Positions 27,576 through 36,794 are shown, numbered from the stretch's first letter. The stretch is DNA of 64,000 nucleotides from Vibrio chagasii (GCF_024347355.1 NZ_AP025465.1:124001-188000), one strand, 5' to 3'. Notes: generated by a model from the sequence alone, not told the origin. Numbers and translations are program-made.

Positions 27576-29702
27576 CTAGTTCTTACGGCGTCTTACTTTG
27601 AGCGCGTGTGGCATCACACGTAGCTTCTTCATAATGCTCGCAAGGTGAACACGATCTTTAGTAGTCAGCAAGATTGTCACTGTGTACAAGCGTCCATCAC
27701 GCTCTTCGGTCGAAATACCGTGAATGTTTGAGCCTGTTTTCGAGATAACGTTAGTTAACTCAGCCAGTGCACCTTGGTGGTTCTGCAGATCAACCTGAAG
27801 TTCAGCTGTGAATTCTTGGTCGTAATCGTCAGACCATTCCACCGCCATATACTTGTCTGGTTCTTTTTGGTAGCCACGAACGTTTGGACACGTTTCACGG
27901 TGAACCACAAGACCACGACCTGGAGATACATGGGCAATGATGTGATCATCTGGAATCGGGTGACAACAGTTGGCGAACGTCAGCAATAATCCTTCAGCAC
28001 CACGGATCGGAAGTTTCTTCCTTGGTATCCCGCTGTTGTTTTCCACTTCAGTCAGTTCGTCAGCATCGCCCAGTAAACGACGAGCAATCACGATACTCAT
28101 TAGCTCACCAAGACCAATCGATGCCAGCAAGTCTTCGATATTGTCGAGACGAAGATCTGACAATACATGTTCAACGTTTTCTTGGCCGATATCACCAATC
28201 GAGTGTTCGCCAAGTGCGTGGTTCAGTAGACGACGACCTAAGGTAATCGACTCTTCACGGCGCATAGTCTTCAGAACCTGACGAATCTTAGTACGCGCAC
28301 GTGATGTCACCACATAGTTGAGCCATGCTGCATTCGGACGTGCGCCCGGAGCACTGATGATCTCAATGGTTTGACCGTTCTTCAGCGATTTGCTGAGTGG
28401 GTAAGGGTTCATGTCTACACGAGCACCTACACACATGTTGCCGACATCGGTATGTACCGCGTAAGCAAAATCGACCGCTGTAGCACCAGCAGGAAGCTCG
28501 ACAATGCGACCCTTCGGCGTGAACACGAAGATCTCATCTGGGAACAGATCAGACTTAACGTTTTCAATGAATTCGAATGAGTTACCTGCGCTTTGTTGTA
28601 GCTCAAGTAAGCTCTGCATCCAACGCTGTGCTTTAACCTGTGCGGTAGTGCCATTACTGCTGCGTGAGCCATTGCCTTTGTATGACCAGTGCGCCGCGAC
28701 ACCTTTATCTGCCATTTGATCCATATCTTCAGTACGGATCTGAACTTCAACTGGTACCCCGTGAGGGCCAATCATTGATGTATGCAGAGATTGGTAGCCG
28801 TTGGCTTTTGGTACCGCGATGTAATCTTTCATGCGGCCAGGACGAGGCTTGTACAGGCTGTGTGCCTGACCCAATGCGCGATAACAAGTATCTGGGGTAT
28901 CAACCACCACGCGGAAAGCGTAGATGTCCATAATGGTGTGGAAGCGCTGCTCTTTAGTTTTCATCTTGTTATAGATGGAGAACAGGTTCTTTTCACGACC
29001 AAGCACGCGAGCAGGTAGACCAACCTCTTCAAGGCGACCTTCGATTTCGCTATGGATACGTTGAATCATTTCCTTACGGTTACCACGCGCAGCTTTCACT
29101 ACGTTTTTCAGTACGCGATAACGGTTAGGGTAGAGGGCTTCGAAGCCCAGCTCTTCTAGTTCGGTCTTGATGTTATGAATACCAAGACGGTGAGCTAGTG
29201 GAGAATAGATTTCTAGGGTTTCACGAGCAATACGACGCTTTTTGTCAGGACGAAGTGCCCCAAGCGTACGCATGTTGTGAGTACGGTCAGCTAATTTGAT
29301 CAAGATAACGCGGATGTCTTGCACCATGGCGAGAACCATCTTACGGAAGTTCTCTGCTTGCGCTTCTTTGCGATCACGAAATTTAAGCTTATCCAGCTTA
29401 GATACACCATCTACCAATTCAGCAACGGTATTGCCAAACTTTTCCTCTAGATCTTCTTTAGTGACATCACAGTCTTCAATCACATCATGAAGTAGAGCAG
29501 CTTGTAGAGTTTCGATATCCAGTCGCATTTCTGCCAAGATTCTTGAAACAGCTACAGGGTGGATAATGTATGGTTCACCGCTTGAGCGGGTTTGCCCTTC
29601 ATGGGCGTCTCTCGCTACCACATAAGATTGACGCAGAGCCTCAATTTGAGGCTCTGTTAGGTATTCTTGGGCAACGTCTTTGAGGCTATCGAATAGATAC
29701 AA
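27576..29702 (-). CDS. spoT: Bifunctional (p)ppGpp synthetase/hydrolase SpoT
   Basis: SpoT makes and, mainly, degrades the stringent-response alarmone (p)ppGpp. The 708-residue protein shows an N-terminal HD hydrolase domain (about 25-180; HDVIED motif), a synthetase domain (about 235-350), a TGS domain (about 390-450), a helical and zinc-finger region, and a C-terminal ACT domain (about 630-705). The HD motif is intact, as expected for SpoT rather than RelA. It is 39 bases downstream of rpoZ, in the conserved gmk-rpoZ-spoT order. Confidence 0.97.
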   Translation of the reverse strand: MYLFDSLKDVAQEYLTEPQIEALRQSYVVARDAHEGQTRSSGEPYIIHPVAVSRILAEMRLDIETLQAALLHDVIEDCDVTKEDLEEKFGNTVAELVDGVSKLDKLKFRDRKEAQAENFRKMVLAMVQDIRVILIKLADRTHNMRTLGALRPDKKRRIARETLEIYSPLAHRLGIHNIKTELEELGFEALYPNRYRVLKNVVKAARGNRKEMIQRIHSEIEGRLEEVGLPARVLGREKNLFSIYNKMKTKEQRFHTIMDIYAFRVVVDTPDTCYRALGQAHSLYKPRPGRMKDYIAVPKANGYQSLHTSMIGPHGVPVEVQIRTEDMDQMADKGVAAHWSYKGNGSRSSNGTTAQVKAQRWMQSLLELQQSAGNSFEFIENVKSDLFPDEIFVFTPKGRIVELPAGATAVDFAYAVHTDVGNMCVGARVDMNPYPLSKSLKNGQTIEIISAPGARPNAAWLNYVVTSRARTKIRQVLKTMRREESITLGRRLLNHALGEHSIGDIGQENVEHVLSDLRLDNIEDLLASIGLGELMSIVIARRLLGDADELTEVENNSGIPRKKLPIRGAEGLLLTFANCCHPIPDDHIIAHVSPGRGLVVHRETCPNVRGYQKEPDKYMAVEWSDDYDQEFTAELQVDLQNHQGALAELTNVISKTGSNIHGISTEERDGRLYTVTILLTTKDRVHLASIMKKLRVMPHALKVRRRKN

Positions 29703-29741
29703 ATTAAAGGCCCGGAAGGTTAATTAGTTCGAATGACGTTC

Positions 29742-30014
29742 TTAACGAGAGTGAGCGATGCTGCTTACTGCTGCAAGTTCAGCCGCTTCTTGCTCTTGTT
29801 GCTCTTGACGTTCACGAGCATCTAGTACGTCTTTAGTGATAAGACCTTCTTCGATTTCGCGAAGAGCGATAACCGTTGGCTTATCGTTTTCTTCAGGCAC
29901 TAGTGAATCTTTACCGCCAGTTTGCATTTGACGTGCGCGGCGAGCCGCAATAAGAACTAGGTCGAAACGGTTGCCAACTTTTTCAACAGCGTCTTGAACA
30001 GTTACGCGTGCCAT
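29742..30014 (-). CDS. rpoZ: RNA polymerase omega subunit RpoZ
   Basis: Omega helps assemble RNA polymerase and forms part of a ppGpp-binding site, which fits its position just upstream of spoT. The 90-residue protein has the conserved start [20 protein letters not shown], the ARRARQ motif and the segment [19 protein letters not shown]. Its ATG has a GGAGTCC ribosome site just upstream. gmk lies 119 bases upstream on the same strand. Confidence 0.97.
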   Translation of the reverse strand: MARVTVQDAVEKVGNRFDLVLIAARRARQMQTGGKDSLVPEENDKPTVIALREIEEGLITKDVLDARERQEQQEQEAAELAAVSSIAHSR

Positions 30015-30133
30015 GAGGACTCCAAATAGTAATTAACTAATAAATTTTTGATGACGAGAAAGTATACAAGTTTAACTAGAGACTTTCTAGATCACCGTAT
30101 ACTTATCTCAATGGAAAATCTAGCCTTGCTAAA

Positions 30134-30757
30134 TTATTCCGCCAGTAATGCAGTAAGCATGCCGCTGTATTTTGCTGCTTGCTTATCTTCTTTTAAGCGT
30201 TCCGCACGAATGATAGCTCTGAAGTCCATTAGGGCTGCATCAAAGTCATCATTCACGATCACGTAGTCATACTCATTATAATGAGAGATTTCTGACTTCG
30301 CTTCGTTCATGCGTTTCGCAATAACTTCTTCGCTGTCTTGACCACGAACGTTTAGGCGACGCTCTAGCTCACCATTTGATGGTGGAAGAATGAATACACT
30401 CTTCGCTTGAGGCATCTGTTCACGGATCTGACGAGCACCTTGCCAGTCGATATCTAGGAATACATCGATACCGCGGTCTAGGTTTTCTTCAATCCAAACG
30501 CGTGAAGTACCATAGTAGTTGCCGAATACTTCAGCGTACTCTAGGAATTCATTCTTCTTGATGAGGTCTTCGAAGTGATGCTTCTCTACAAAGTGGTAGT
30601 GAACACCATTTTCTTCACCAGGGCGCATACCGCGAGTGGTGTGTGAAACAGATACCTTCATTGCGTAGGTTGGATTGGTTTCTAGCATTGCTGAGATCAA
30701 GCTCGACTTACCTGCGCCACTAGGTGCAGATACGATGTAAAGAGTACCTTTGCCCAT
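30134..30757 (-). CDS. gmk: Guanylate kinase Gmk
   Basis: Gmk phosphorylates GMP to GDP. The start is ATG 30757 ([19 protein letters not shown]), preceded by GGAAA; the open frame upstream is not conserved coding. The 207-residue protein has the P-loop SGAGKSS (residues about 12-18), the GMP-binding region [17 protein letters not shown] and the lid (about 130-160). It is first in the gmk-rpoZ-spoT series and divergent from the purine permease at 31217, so purine salvage and guanine nucleotide synthesis genes face each other across the 458-base intergenic region. Confidence 0.96.
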   Translation of the reverse strand: MGKGTLYIVSAPSGAGKSSLISAMLETNPTYAMKVSVSHTTRGMRPGEENGVHYHFVEKHHFEDLIKKNEFLEYAEVFGNYYGTSRVWIEENLDRGIDVFLDIDWQGARQIREQMPQAKSVFILPPSNGELERRLNVRGQDSEEVIAKRMNEAKSEISHYNEYDYVIVNDDFDAALMDFRAIIRAERLKEDKQAAKYSGMLTALLAE

Positions 30758-31032
30758 CTGTATATTTCCACTGTTGGTTGGATTGAGTGAAGGCGATAAA
30801 CCGACACTATAAAAGATAGCACTGACCTTAACTGCGTTCCGGTAATTGCACGTATATAACGACAATTGGTGAAAATTAGGTCAGAAAAATGGAGGCGAAG
30901 AGTAGCATATTTAGGTGATTGAGAACAACTGGCTTGATCGTTATTTATTAGCGAATGATCCTTTCAAAGATCATTCTAGAAATGTAATCACTCATCAGCT
31001 GCAGTTTTTTATGTGATCTATACAAAATTTAT

Positions 31033-31059
31033 TGAAGTTTTAATCTCAATCCTTACAAT
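31033..31059 (+). promoter_or_regulatory. Candidate promoter for the riboswitch-permease transcript
   Basis: TTGAAG (31033-31038) and TACAAT (31054-31059) lie 15 bases apart, about 19 bases before the aptamer. The spacer is short, so this is a moderate candidate. Confidence 0.45.
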
Positions 31060-31077
31060 TCGCGCAAACGATTAAAT

Positions 31078-31142
31078 GCTGTATATGTCTAGTAAAAAGG
31101 TCTAGACGTTTCTACTACCAAGCCTATCTTGGTGACTACAGT
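31078..31142 (+). promoter_or_regulatory. Purine riboswitch aptamer, guanine/hypoxanthine type
   Basis: The three-way-junction elements of the purine aptamer are all visible. P1 is GCTGTA (31078-31083) with TACAGT (31137-31142). TATA follows P1. P2 is GTCTAG with CTAGAC around an A-rich loop ending GG. The conserved core TTTCTAC comes next. P3 is TACCAA with TTGGTG around a loop starting CC, able to form the L2-L3 GG-CC contacts. The closing junction reads GACTAC, and the C at the specificity position (C74 equivalent) predicts guanine or hypoxanthine rather than adenine. It lies directly in the leader of a purine permease. Known family: Rfam purine riboswitch. Confidence 0.9.
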
Positions 31143-31216
31143 TTTTAGTGTAGAGACTTCTCTATTCTCACAGCATTTGAATCCCCAAATTCTTAATTTA
31201 TTGCAAAGGTTTTGTT

Positions 31217-32587
31217 GTGAGTACCGATTCCACCCTGAAAGCCCAGAACACCTCTGGTTCGCTTGATTCAATGTTTAAAATCACTGAAAGAAAGACCACG
31301 ATTGGCACTGAGTTGTACGCTGGTTTCATTACTTTCTTGGCAATGAGCTACATTCTGGCGGTTAACCCAGCGATTTTGGGTGGTATCCCGGGGATGGACA
31401 AAGGGGCGGTATTTACTGCAACGGCTTTGGCTGCAGCCATCTCGACGTTAATCATGGGCATCTGGGGTAACTACCCTGTGATGCTAGCGCCGGGTATGAG
31501 CATGAATGGCTTTTTCAAAGGCCTGTTATTGAGTGGTTCTGTTGCCGTGCTGTGGAATGAAGCGCTCTTTGGTATCTTCCTTTCTGGTATTTTGTATCTG
31601 GCATTCTCACTGACCAATATTCGTAAATCGATGATTGAATCGATCCCTGAGGGCTTAAAGCTGGCGATTACGGTATCGCTCGGTTTGTTCATCGCTTTCT
31701 TGGGGCTTAAGAACGCGGGCATCATCGTTTCGAATCCGTTTGTATTGGTTGGTTTAGGAGATATCTCCGACCCACAAGTGATCATCGCTTACATCAGCAT
31801 CTTTATTGCCCTTGGCTGTATGGTTCGTGACATTAAGTTGGCGACGTTTATCTCATTCGTATCAGCGATTGCACTGACAATCCTGGCTGACGTGTTCATG
31901 GGTACATCAAATGCGCCAATCCCAGAGCAGCTAGTCGCGATGCCACCGAGCATGGCAGGTAGCTTTGGTGCGATCTTCGATTTCTCTGCGTTTACTCCTG
32001 AGAAAATGTTCGATCTATTGTTCATCGTACTTATCTTCCTGATTGTCGACTTCTTTGATGGCTTGAGCACGATTGTTGGTGTTGGCCGTGATGCGGGTAT
32101 CATCGATAAAGACGGTAAGGTGCCAAATGCGAAATCTGCTCTAGTGGCAGATGCGGGTGGTACGGTGATTGGTTCTGTTCTTGGTACCACATCGATTACG
32201 GCATTCTCTGAGTCGGGTATTGCTTCTTCTCAAGGTGCGAAGACAGGTTTGGCGGCAGTGATGGTTGCAGGCTTGTTCCTAATCTCGCTATTCCTGTACC
32301 CAATCTTCTCTATTTTCTCGGCGGCTATGGTTGCGCCGGCGATGGTCGTAGTTGGTATCTACATGGTGGGCCGCCTTGGCCAGATTAATTGGGAGAAGAA
32401 AGAGTCTCGCATCGCAGCCTTCTTCACCATTATGTTCACGGTACTAAGTTTTTCACCTGCAAACGGCATGGCGATGGGTTTTATCAGCTATGCGTTCACT
32501 ATGGTTGTCGCGGGTAAGGGTAAAGAAGTTCACCCGTTAATCTATGGCCTGTGTGTGGTGTTCCTGACCTACCTGATTCTTCTTTAA
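31217..32587 (+). CDS. NCS2 family purine (guanine/hypoxanthine) permease, AzgA-like
   Basis: The 456-residue integral membrane protein has about 12-14 hydrophobic segments and the hallmarks of the AzgA-like branch of the nucleobase:cation symporters: FITFLAMSYILAVNP near the start, APGMSMNGFF, DFFDGLSTIVGVGRDAG, and GTTSITAFSESG. This branch moves guanine, hypoxanthine and adenine rather than xanthine or uracil. The GTG start at 31217 has AAAGG seven bases upstream. The guanine-type riboswitch in its leader supports the substrate call and predicts repression when purine is plentiful. Confidence 0.93.
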   Translation: MSTDSTLKAQNTSGSLDSMFKITERKTTIGTELYAGFITFLAMSYILAVNPAILGGIPGMDKGAVFTATALAAAISTLIMGIWGNYPVMLAPGMSMNGFFKGLLLSGSVAVLWNEALFGIFLSGILYLAFSLTNIRKSMIESIPEGLKLAITVSLGLFIAFLGLKNAGIIVSNPFVLVGLGDISDPQVIIAYISIFIALGCMVRDIKLATFISFVSAIALTILADVFMGTSNAPIPEQLVAMPPSMAGSFGAIFDFSAFTPEKMFDLLFIVLIFLIVDFFDGLSTIVGVGRDAGIIDKDGKVPNAKSALVADAGGTVIGSVLGTTSITAFSESGIASSQGAKTGLAAVMVAGLFLISLFLYPIFSIFSAAMVAPAMVVVGIYMVGRLGQINWEKKESRIAAFFTIMFTVLSFSPANGMAMGFISYAFTMVVAGKGKEVHPLIYGLCVVFLTYLILL

Positions 32588-32626
32588 GGCTAATCGGCGA
32601 TTTAAGTTGAAACGAAGAATGAATAG

Positions 32627-32657
32627 ATGGCTCTACAGTGAATGTGGGGCCATTTTT
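32627..32657 (+). terminator. Terminator after the purine permease
   Basis: ATGGCTC (32627-32633) pairs with GGGCCAT (32647-32653), with one G-T pair, and is followed by TTTTTG. Confidence 0.65.
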
Positions 32658-32772
32658 GTATCTTCTGTCTCCACATAAGGTGTGTAATTGATGGTTTCTC
32701 CGCTAGAGAAGGAGCGGCTTATATTGAGGCATGCTATTGTAGAGATTGGATTAATTTTTTTGCAGAGTGACA

Positions 32773-33198
32773 ATGCCTTCTCATTTACCTAAATCTTTTA
32801 GTAAGCCTTTCTTGAAAGTTTTTCATACTCTTGAAGCGGTACTGTTGGTGGCGATTACTCTCGCTACCGTGTTTGCGATGGTTGAAGAGTTCATGCATTT
32901 GTTTGTTGAGCGACAAGTTCGGCTGACCGATATTCTTCTGATGTTCATCTATTTAGAAGTGTTGGCTATGGTCCAACAATTTGTGATGAACGGTAAGATT
33001 CCGGTACGTTACCCTATCTATATCGCGATTATGGCGATTGCTCGTTACATAACACTTGGAATGAAGGAGCTGGATGCGGTTCTCATTGTTTGGTTATCTT
33101 TAGCCGCGTTTATCTTAGCTGCCGCTACCTTGTTGATTCGAGTTGGGCATCACTATTGGCCGTATGTTGATCTTAGAACCAAGCAACCGGACGAGTAA
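32773..33198 (+). CDS. psiE: Phosphate-starvation-inducible protein PsiE
   Basis: A small integral membrane protein of 141 residues with four hydrophobic segments (about 18-40, 52-74, 80-98, 104-124) and the PsiE-family motifs FHTLEAVLL, MVEEFMHLF and GKIPVRYPIYIAIMAIARY. Its molecular function is unknown; E. coli psiE responds to phosphate starvation. I prefer ATG 32773 (MPSHLPKS) to GTG 32767. It is monocistronic, with a terminator 24 bases after the stop. Confidence 0.9.
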   Translation: MPSHLPKSFSKPFLKVFHTLEAVLLVAITLATVFAMVEEFMHLFVERQVRLTDILLMFIYLEVLAMVQQFVMNGKIPVRYPIYIAIMAIARYITLGMKELDAVLIVWLSLAAFILAAATLLIRVGHHYWPYVDLRTKQPDE

Positions 33199-33222
33199 AC
33201 CGTCGACTGACAAATCATTTAG

Positions 33223-33248
33223 AGCCCAGCCATGTCGCTGGGCTTTTT
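33223..33248 (+). terminator. Terminator after psiE
   Basis: AGCCCAGC and GCTGGGCT form a perfect 8-bp stem with a 6-base loop, followed by TTTT. Confidence 0.9.
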
Positions 33249-33410
33249 ACTACCTTTTAAGTGTCAAAAAGACATATAAATGTTTTAATGACTCTTCTTA
33301 TTTGAGAGTCTTAATGACTTCTTTCCCTGGCTTTTCCTTGAAATATAAGGCTTTGTTTTCTGGCATGAATGTTGATTAGTGAATATTAGACTCATATTAA
33401 GGAACACGAT

Positions 33411-34043
33411 ATGCATTTTGAAAGCACTCATTATAAACCTGAAATATTCTCCGAAAAGGTTGCGCTTCTTGTTACTCGACTTCTCAAAAAAACGCTTAAC
33501 CTGTTTTATGGAAAACATTTAGCCAAACGTGCGATGTTGTTGGAAACCATTCCGGCTGTACCAGGCATGGTCGCAGGTGTATTTAACCACCTTAAAGCAT
33601 TACGTCGTATGAAAGATGACGGCGGTTGGATCAAAGAGCTATTGGATGAAGCAGACAATGAACGGATGCATTTGATGATTTTCCTGACCGTTACCAAGCC
33701 GTCCATTATAGAACGCATCTTAGTGATGTTACTGCAGTTCATCTTTCTCATCATCTACGGCGTTATCTACCTAGTTTCATCTAAAACAGCGCATAGGATT
33801 GTCGGCTACTTTGAAGAGGAAGCCTGTAACAGTTATTCCGAGTACATATCCAAAATTGAAGAGGGGGCTCTGCCCAACCATCCTGCGCCGAGAATTGCGA
33901 TGACCTATTACGGGCTACCTGAAGATGCGACATTCTTAGATGTACTTTTCCGTATAAGAGAAGATGAAGCCAAGCATCGTGACAAGAATCACGACATTGC
34001 CAATCTATACAAAACCAAAGACTTACCTGAGCATCAATGTTGA
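33411..34043 (+). CDS. aox: Alternative oxidase (AOX), cyanide-insensitive ubiquinol oxidase
   Basis: AOX is a monotopic di-iron oxidase that reduces oxygen to water with electrons from quinol, without pumping protons. The 210-residue protein keeps all diagnostic motifs: LET (Glu45), NERMHL (Glu84, His87), FEEEA (Glu135-137) and REDEAKHRD (Glu186, His189), giving the full set of iron ligands. Hydrophobic surface helices lie at about 103-124. Bacterial AOX is known from Vibrio fischeri, where it is induced by nitric oxide through NsrR. I could not confirm an NsrR site in the 160-base leader here, which does hold an inverted repeat GACTCT/AGAGTC at 33290-33309. Confidence 0.93.
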   Translation: MHFESTHYKPEIFSEKVALLVTRLLKKTLNLFYGKHLAKRAMLLETIPAVPGMVAGVFNHLKALRRMKDDGGWIKELLDEADNERMHLMIFLTVTKPSIIERILVMLLQFIFLIIYGVIYLVSSKTAHRIVGYFEEEACNSYSEYISKIEEGALPNHPAPRIAMTYYGLPEDATFLDVLFRIREDEAKHRDKNHDIANLYKTKDLPEHQC

Positions 34044-34069
34044 TGGTCCTTTATTACTAAAATAAAGAA

Positions 34070-34099
34070 AAGCCCCTGCATCTCTCGATACAGGGGCTT
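34070..34099. terminator. Bidirectional terminator between aox and yicC
   Basis: AAGCCCCTG (34070-34078) pairs with CAGGGGCTT (34091-34099). It lies between convergent genes. Confidence 0.85.
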
Positions 34100-34122
34100 A
34101 CTTGTATTAGCTCTGCGTTGGC

Positions 34123-34989
34123 TTATTCAATGTTCTGGATCTGTTCACGCATCTGTTCGATAAGAACTTTCAGCTCTACGCCTGATGCAGTGATGTCAGT
34201 GCTGATAGACTTAGACGCTAGCGTGTTTGATTCACGGTTGAACTCTTGCATCATGAAGTCCAGTTTACGGCCACATGCGCCGCCTTTCTTCAATACTGCA
34301 TTGGCTTCTTTCACGTGAGAGTCTAGGCGGTCTAGCTCTTCGGCTACGTCTGACTTCTGTGCGAGTAGGATTAGCTCTTGCTCAACGCGAGAACCTTCAA
34401 GCTCAATCTTCGCTTCTTCAAATTTGTTAAGCAGACGCTCACGTTGCCACTCTAGGATTTCAGGCATGCGTGCACGTACTTTTACCACTTCTTCAGTGAT
34501 CGCATCTAAGCGCTGTACGATTAGCGCCTTCATGTTCTCTCCTTCACGAGCACGAGCATCAATGAACTCTGCAATCGCATCGTTGAACGCTGCTAGCAGG
34601 TCTTTGTTGATCGCATCCATGTCTTGCTCAGGTGTTTCCATCACACCAGGCCAGTTCATGACTTGGAATGGGTTAAGACGGCTCTCTTCACCTGTCATGG
34701 TCATCACTTGGTTCGCCGCATTAATGACTTGCTGCGCTAAACCTTCGTTGATGCTTAGCTCGCCTTTTGCTGCTGGGTTAGCTTCAAAGCGTAGGTTACA
34801 TTCTACTTTGCCGCGTGCTAGGCGCTTACGGAAACGCTCGCGTAGGATTGGCTCTAAACCACGGAACTGTTCAGGCATACGGAAGTAAGTTTCTAGGTAG
34901 CGTTGGTTTACACTACGGATTTCCCATACTGCGCTGCCCCAATCGCCTTTTACTTCTTTGCGTGCGTACGCGGTCATACTATAAATCAT
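34123..34989 (-). CDS. yicC: YicC/YloC family endoribonuclease-like protein
   Basis: YicC-family proteins are linked to RNA turnover and act as endoribonucleases in E. coli. Starting at ATG 34989 (MIYSMTAYAR), behind an AGGAAA ribosome site, gives 288 residues, the normal length. The conserved N-terminus (MTAYAR, WEIRSVNQRYLE) and the C-terminal block (RKLDFMMQEFNRESNTLASKS) are both present. The open frame upstream to 35160 overlaps the rph promoter region and is rejected. The gene is divergent from rph. Confidence 0.94.
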   Translation of the reverse strand: MIYSMTAYARKEVKGDWGSAVWEIRSVNQRYLETYFRMPEQFRGLEPILRERFRKRLARGKVECNLRFEANPAAKGELSINEGLAQQVINAANQVMTMTGEESRLNPFQVMNWPGVMETPEQDMDAINKDLLAAFNDAIAEFIDARAREGENMKALIVQRLDAITEEVVKVRARMPEILEWQRERLLNKFEEAKIELEGSRVEQELILLAQKSDVAEELDRLDSHVKEANAVLKKGGACGRKLDFMMQEFNRESNTLASKSISTDITASGVELKVLIEQMREQIQNIE

Positions 34990-35135
34990 CGAATTTTCCT
35001 GTCTTTTATCATTCTGAAAATAACGCGCACGCATAGTATCACGATACGGGTGACAGCCGAAGCTCATCACTTTCGCTAAGGAATTACTTTTCTTGAACAG
35101 CGTCTTCGAATGGTAAATAGCTTTGCGCAGTAAAC

Positions 35136-35146
35136 TGCTATATAAT
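35136..35146 (+). promoter_or_regulatory. Candidate rph-pyrE promoter
   Basis: TATAAT at 35141-35146, with TGCTA just before it (an extended -10 look), lies 91 bases upstream of rph. No good -35 is seen. Confidence 0.5.
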
Positions 35147-35237
35147 CTCGCCCCAACCAAATATGTCTCACCCCTTTCTTAGGTGATGCACGCTTTCGAT
35201 AGTAAATCACTTCAGACTGTTAATAAGGTAGATACCA

Positions 35238-35954
35238 ATGCGTCCAAATGACCGCGCTGTAGATCAAATTCGTCCAATTAAAATTACTCGTAACTACACA
35301 GCTTATGCTGAGGGTTCTGTATTAGTTGAGTTCGGCAACACTAAAGTTCTATGTAATGCGACGGTAGAAGAAAACGTACCGCGTTGGTTGAAAGGTCAAG
35401 GAAAGGGTTGGGTAACGGCTGAATACGGCATGCTGCCACGAGCAACGCACACTCGTAACCGTCGTGAAGCGGCGAGCGGTAAGCAAGGTGGTCGCACGAT
35501 GGAAATCCAACGTCTGATCGCTCGTAGCCTACGTGCTGTTGTGGATCTTAAAGCGATGGGTGAAATCATGATCACTGTTGATTGTGATGTTATTCAAGCA
35601 GACGGTGGCACACGTACTGCGTCTATCTCTGGTGCAAGCGTAGCAATGGCTGATGCAATCAAGAGCCTACTAGACAGTGGTAAGTTGAAAAAGAACCCAA
35701 TGAAGGGCCACGTAGCGGCTGTTTCAGTGGGTATCGTTGGTGCAGAAGCACTGTGTGACCTTGAGTATGTTGAAGACTCAGCAGCCGATACCGATATGAA
35801 CGTTGTAATGACGGAAGACGGTAAGATGATTGAGATTCAAGGTACTGCAGAAGGCGAACCGTTCAGCCACGAAGAGCTGATGAAGCTTTTAGCGCTGGCG
35901 AATAAGGGCATTGCCGATATTGTTGAAGCGCAGAAGTCGGCGTTGGCAGAATAA
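35238..35954 (+). CDS. rph: Ribonuclease PH
   Basis: RNase PH trims tRNA 3' ends by phosphorolysis. The 238-residue protein has the N-terminal [20 protein letters not shown], the active-site [17 protein letters not shown] region, and the C-terminal RNase PH fold. It appears full length, unlike the frameshifted copy in E. coli K-12. It forms an operon with pyrE, separated by an attenuator. Confidence 0.97.
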   Translation: MRPNDRAVDQIRPIKITRNYTAYAEGSVLVEFGNTKVLCNATVEENVPRWLKGQGKGWVTAEYGMLPRATHTRNRREAASGKQGGRTMEIQRLIARSLRAVVDLKAMGEIMITVDCDVIQADGGTRTASISGASVAMADAIKSLLDSGKLKKNPMKGHVAAVSVGIVGAEALCDLEYVEDSAADTDMNVVMTEDGKMIEIQGTAEGEPFSHEELMKLLALANKGIADIVEAQKSALAE

Positions 35955-35962
35955 TCAATTTT

Positions 35963-35992
35963 AATAGCTCCCAATTTGGGGGCTATTTTTTT
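35963..35992 (+). terminator. rph-pyrE attenuator/terminator
   Basis: AATAGCTCCC (35963-35972) pairs with GGGGGCTATT (35978-35987) around AATTT, followed by a run of T. It begins nine bases after the rph stop. In E. coli the equivalent attenuator is relieved by ribosomes finishing rph when UTP is low, and the same layout is seen here. Confidence 0.85.
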
Positions 35993-36061
35993 GTCTGTAA
36001 AACCTGAAAGGGTGGTACAGAGCGTAAGTTAAGTTTTATTGAGTAAACATAGAGGATGAGC

Positions 36062-36703
36062 ATGAAAGCATATCAACGTGAATTTATTGAATTTGCACTA
36101 GAGAAAGAAGTACTTAAGTTTGGTGAGTTTACTTTAAAGTCTGGCCGTAAGAGCCCTTACTTCTTCAATGCTGGATTGTTTAACACAGGCCGTGACTTAG
36201 CGCGCTTGGGTCGTTTCTACGCAGCAGCACTGGCGGATTCTGGTATTGAATTTGATGTACTGTTTGGCCCTGCATACAAAGGTATCCCAATCGCAACGAC
36301 AACAGCTGTTGCACTGGCCGATCACCACGATGTAGACACGCCTTACTGCTTTAACCGCAAAGAAGCAAAAGACCACGGTGAAGGCGGCAACCTAGTCGGT
36401 AGCGCACTGGAAGGTCGCATCATGCTGGTGGACGACGTAATCACTGCAGGTACTGCAATTCGTGAATCGATGGAAATCATCCAAGCGAATGGTGCTGATC
36501 TAGCGGGCGTTCTTGTTGCGATTGACCGCCAAGAGAAAGGTAAAGGCGAGCTATCTGCGATTCAAGAAGTAGAACGTGACTTTGGTTGTGCGATTATCTC
36601 GATCGTTAGCCTGACTGACTTAGTGACTTTCCTTGAAGAGAAGGGCACTGATGCAGCGCACCTTGAAGCAGTGAAAGCGTACCGCGCTCAGTACGGCATC
36701 TAA
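36062..36703 (+). CDS. pyrE: Orotate phosphoribosyltransferase PyrE
   Basis: PyrE converts orotate and PRPP to OMP in pyrimidine synthesis. Starting at ATG 36062 ([15 protein letters not shown]) gives 213 residues, identical in length to E. coli PyrE; the ATG at 36056 is too close to the AGAGG site. The orotate-binding segment [13 protein letters not shown] and the PRPP loop [13 protein letters not shown] are intact. Confidence 0.97.
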   Translation: MKAYQREFIEFALEKEVLKFGEFTLKSGRKSPYFFNAGLFNTGRDLARLGRFYAAALADSGIEFDVLFGPAYKGIPIATTTAVALADHHDVDTPYCFNRKEAKDHGEGGNLVGSALEGRIMLVDDVITAGTAIRESMEIIQANGADLAGVLVAIDRQEKGKGELSAIQEVERDFGCAIISIVSLTDLVTFLEEKGTDAAHLEAVKAYRAQYGI

Positions 36704-36731
36704 CACAATTTGTTATAGCTATAGAATGCAC

Positions 36732-36762
36732 AAGGGGCTGATGAATCATCAGCCCCTTTTCT
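36732..36762. terminator. Bidirectional terminator after pyrE
   Basis: AAGGGGCTGATG (36732-36743) pairs perfectly with CATCAGCCCCTT (36747-36758), followed by TTTT. It serves convergent pyrE and the acyltransferase gene. Confidence 0.92.
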
Positions 36763-36794
36763 TTTGGTTCAGAATATTATTTATAGTGGCTACT

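Noticed and set aside
31089-31271. A 60-codon open frame on the minus strand
   Set aside because: It covers the riboswitch and the permease start in antisense; the frame is explained by the structured leader and has no ribosome site or protein-like composition.
33267-33286. AAAAGACATATAAATGTTTT as a possible NsrR site before the alternative oxidase
   Set aside because: The symmetry is imperfect and the match to the NsrR consensus is too weak to claim by eye.
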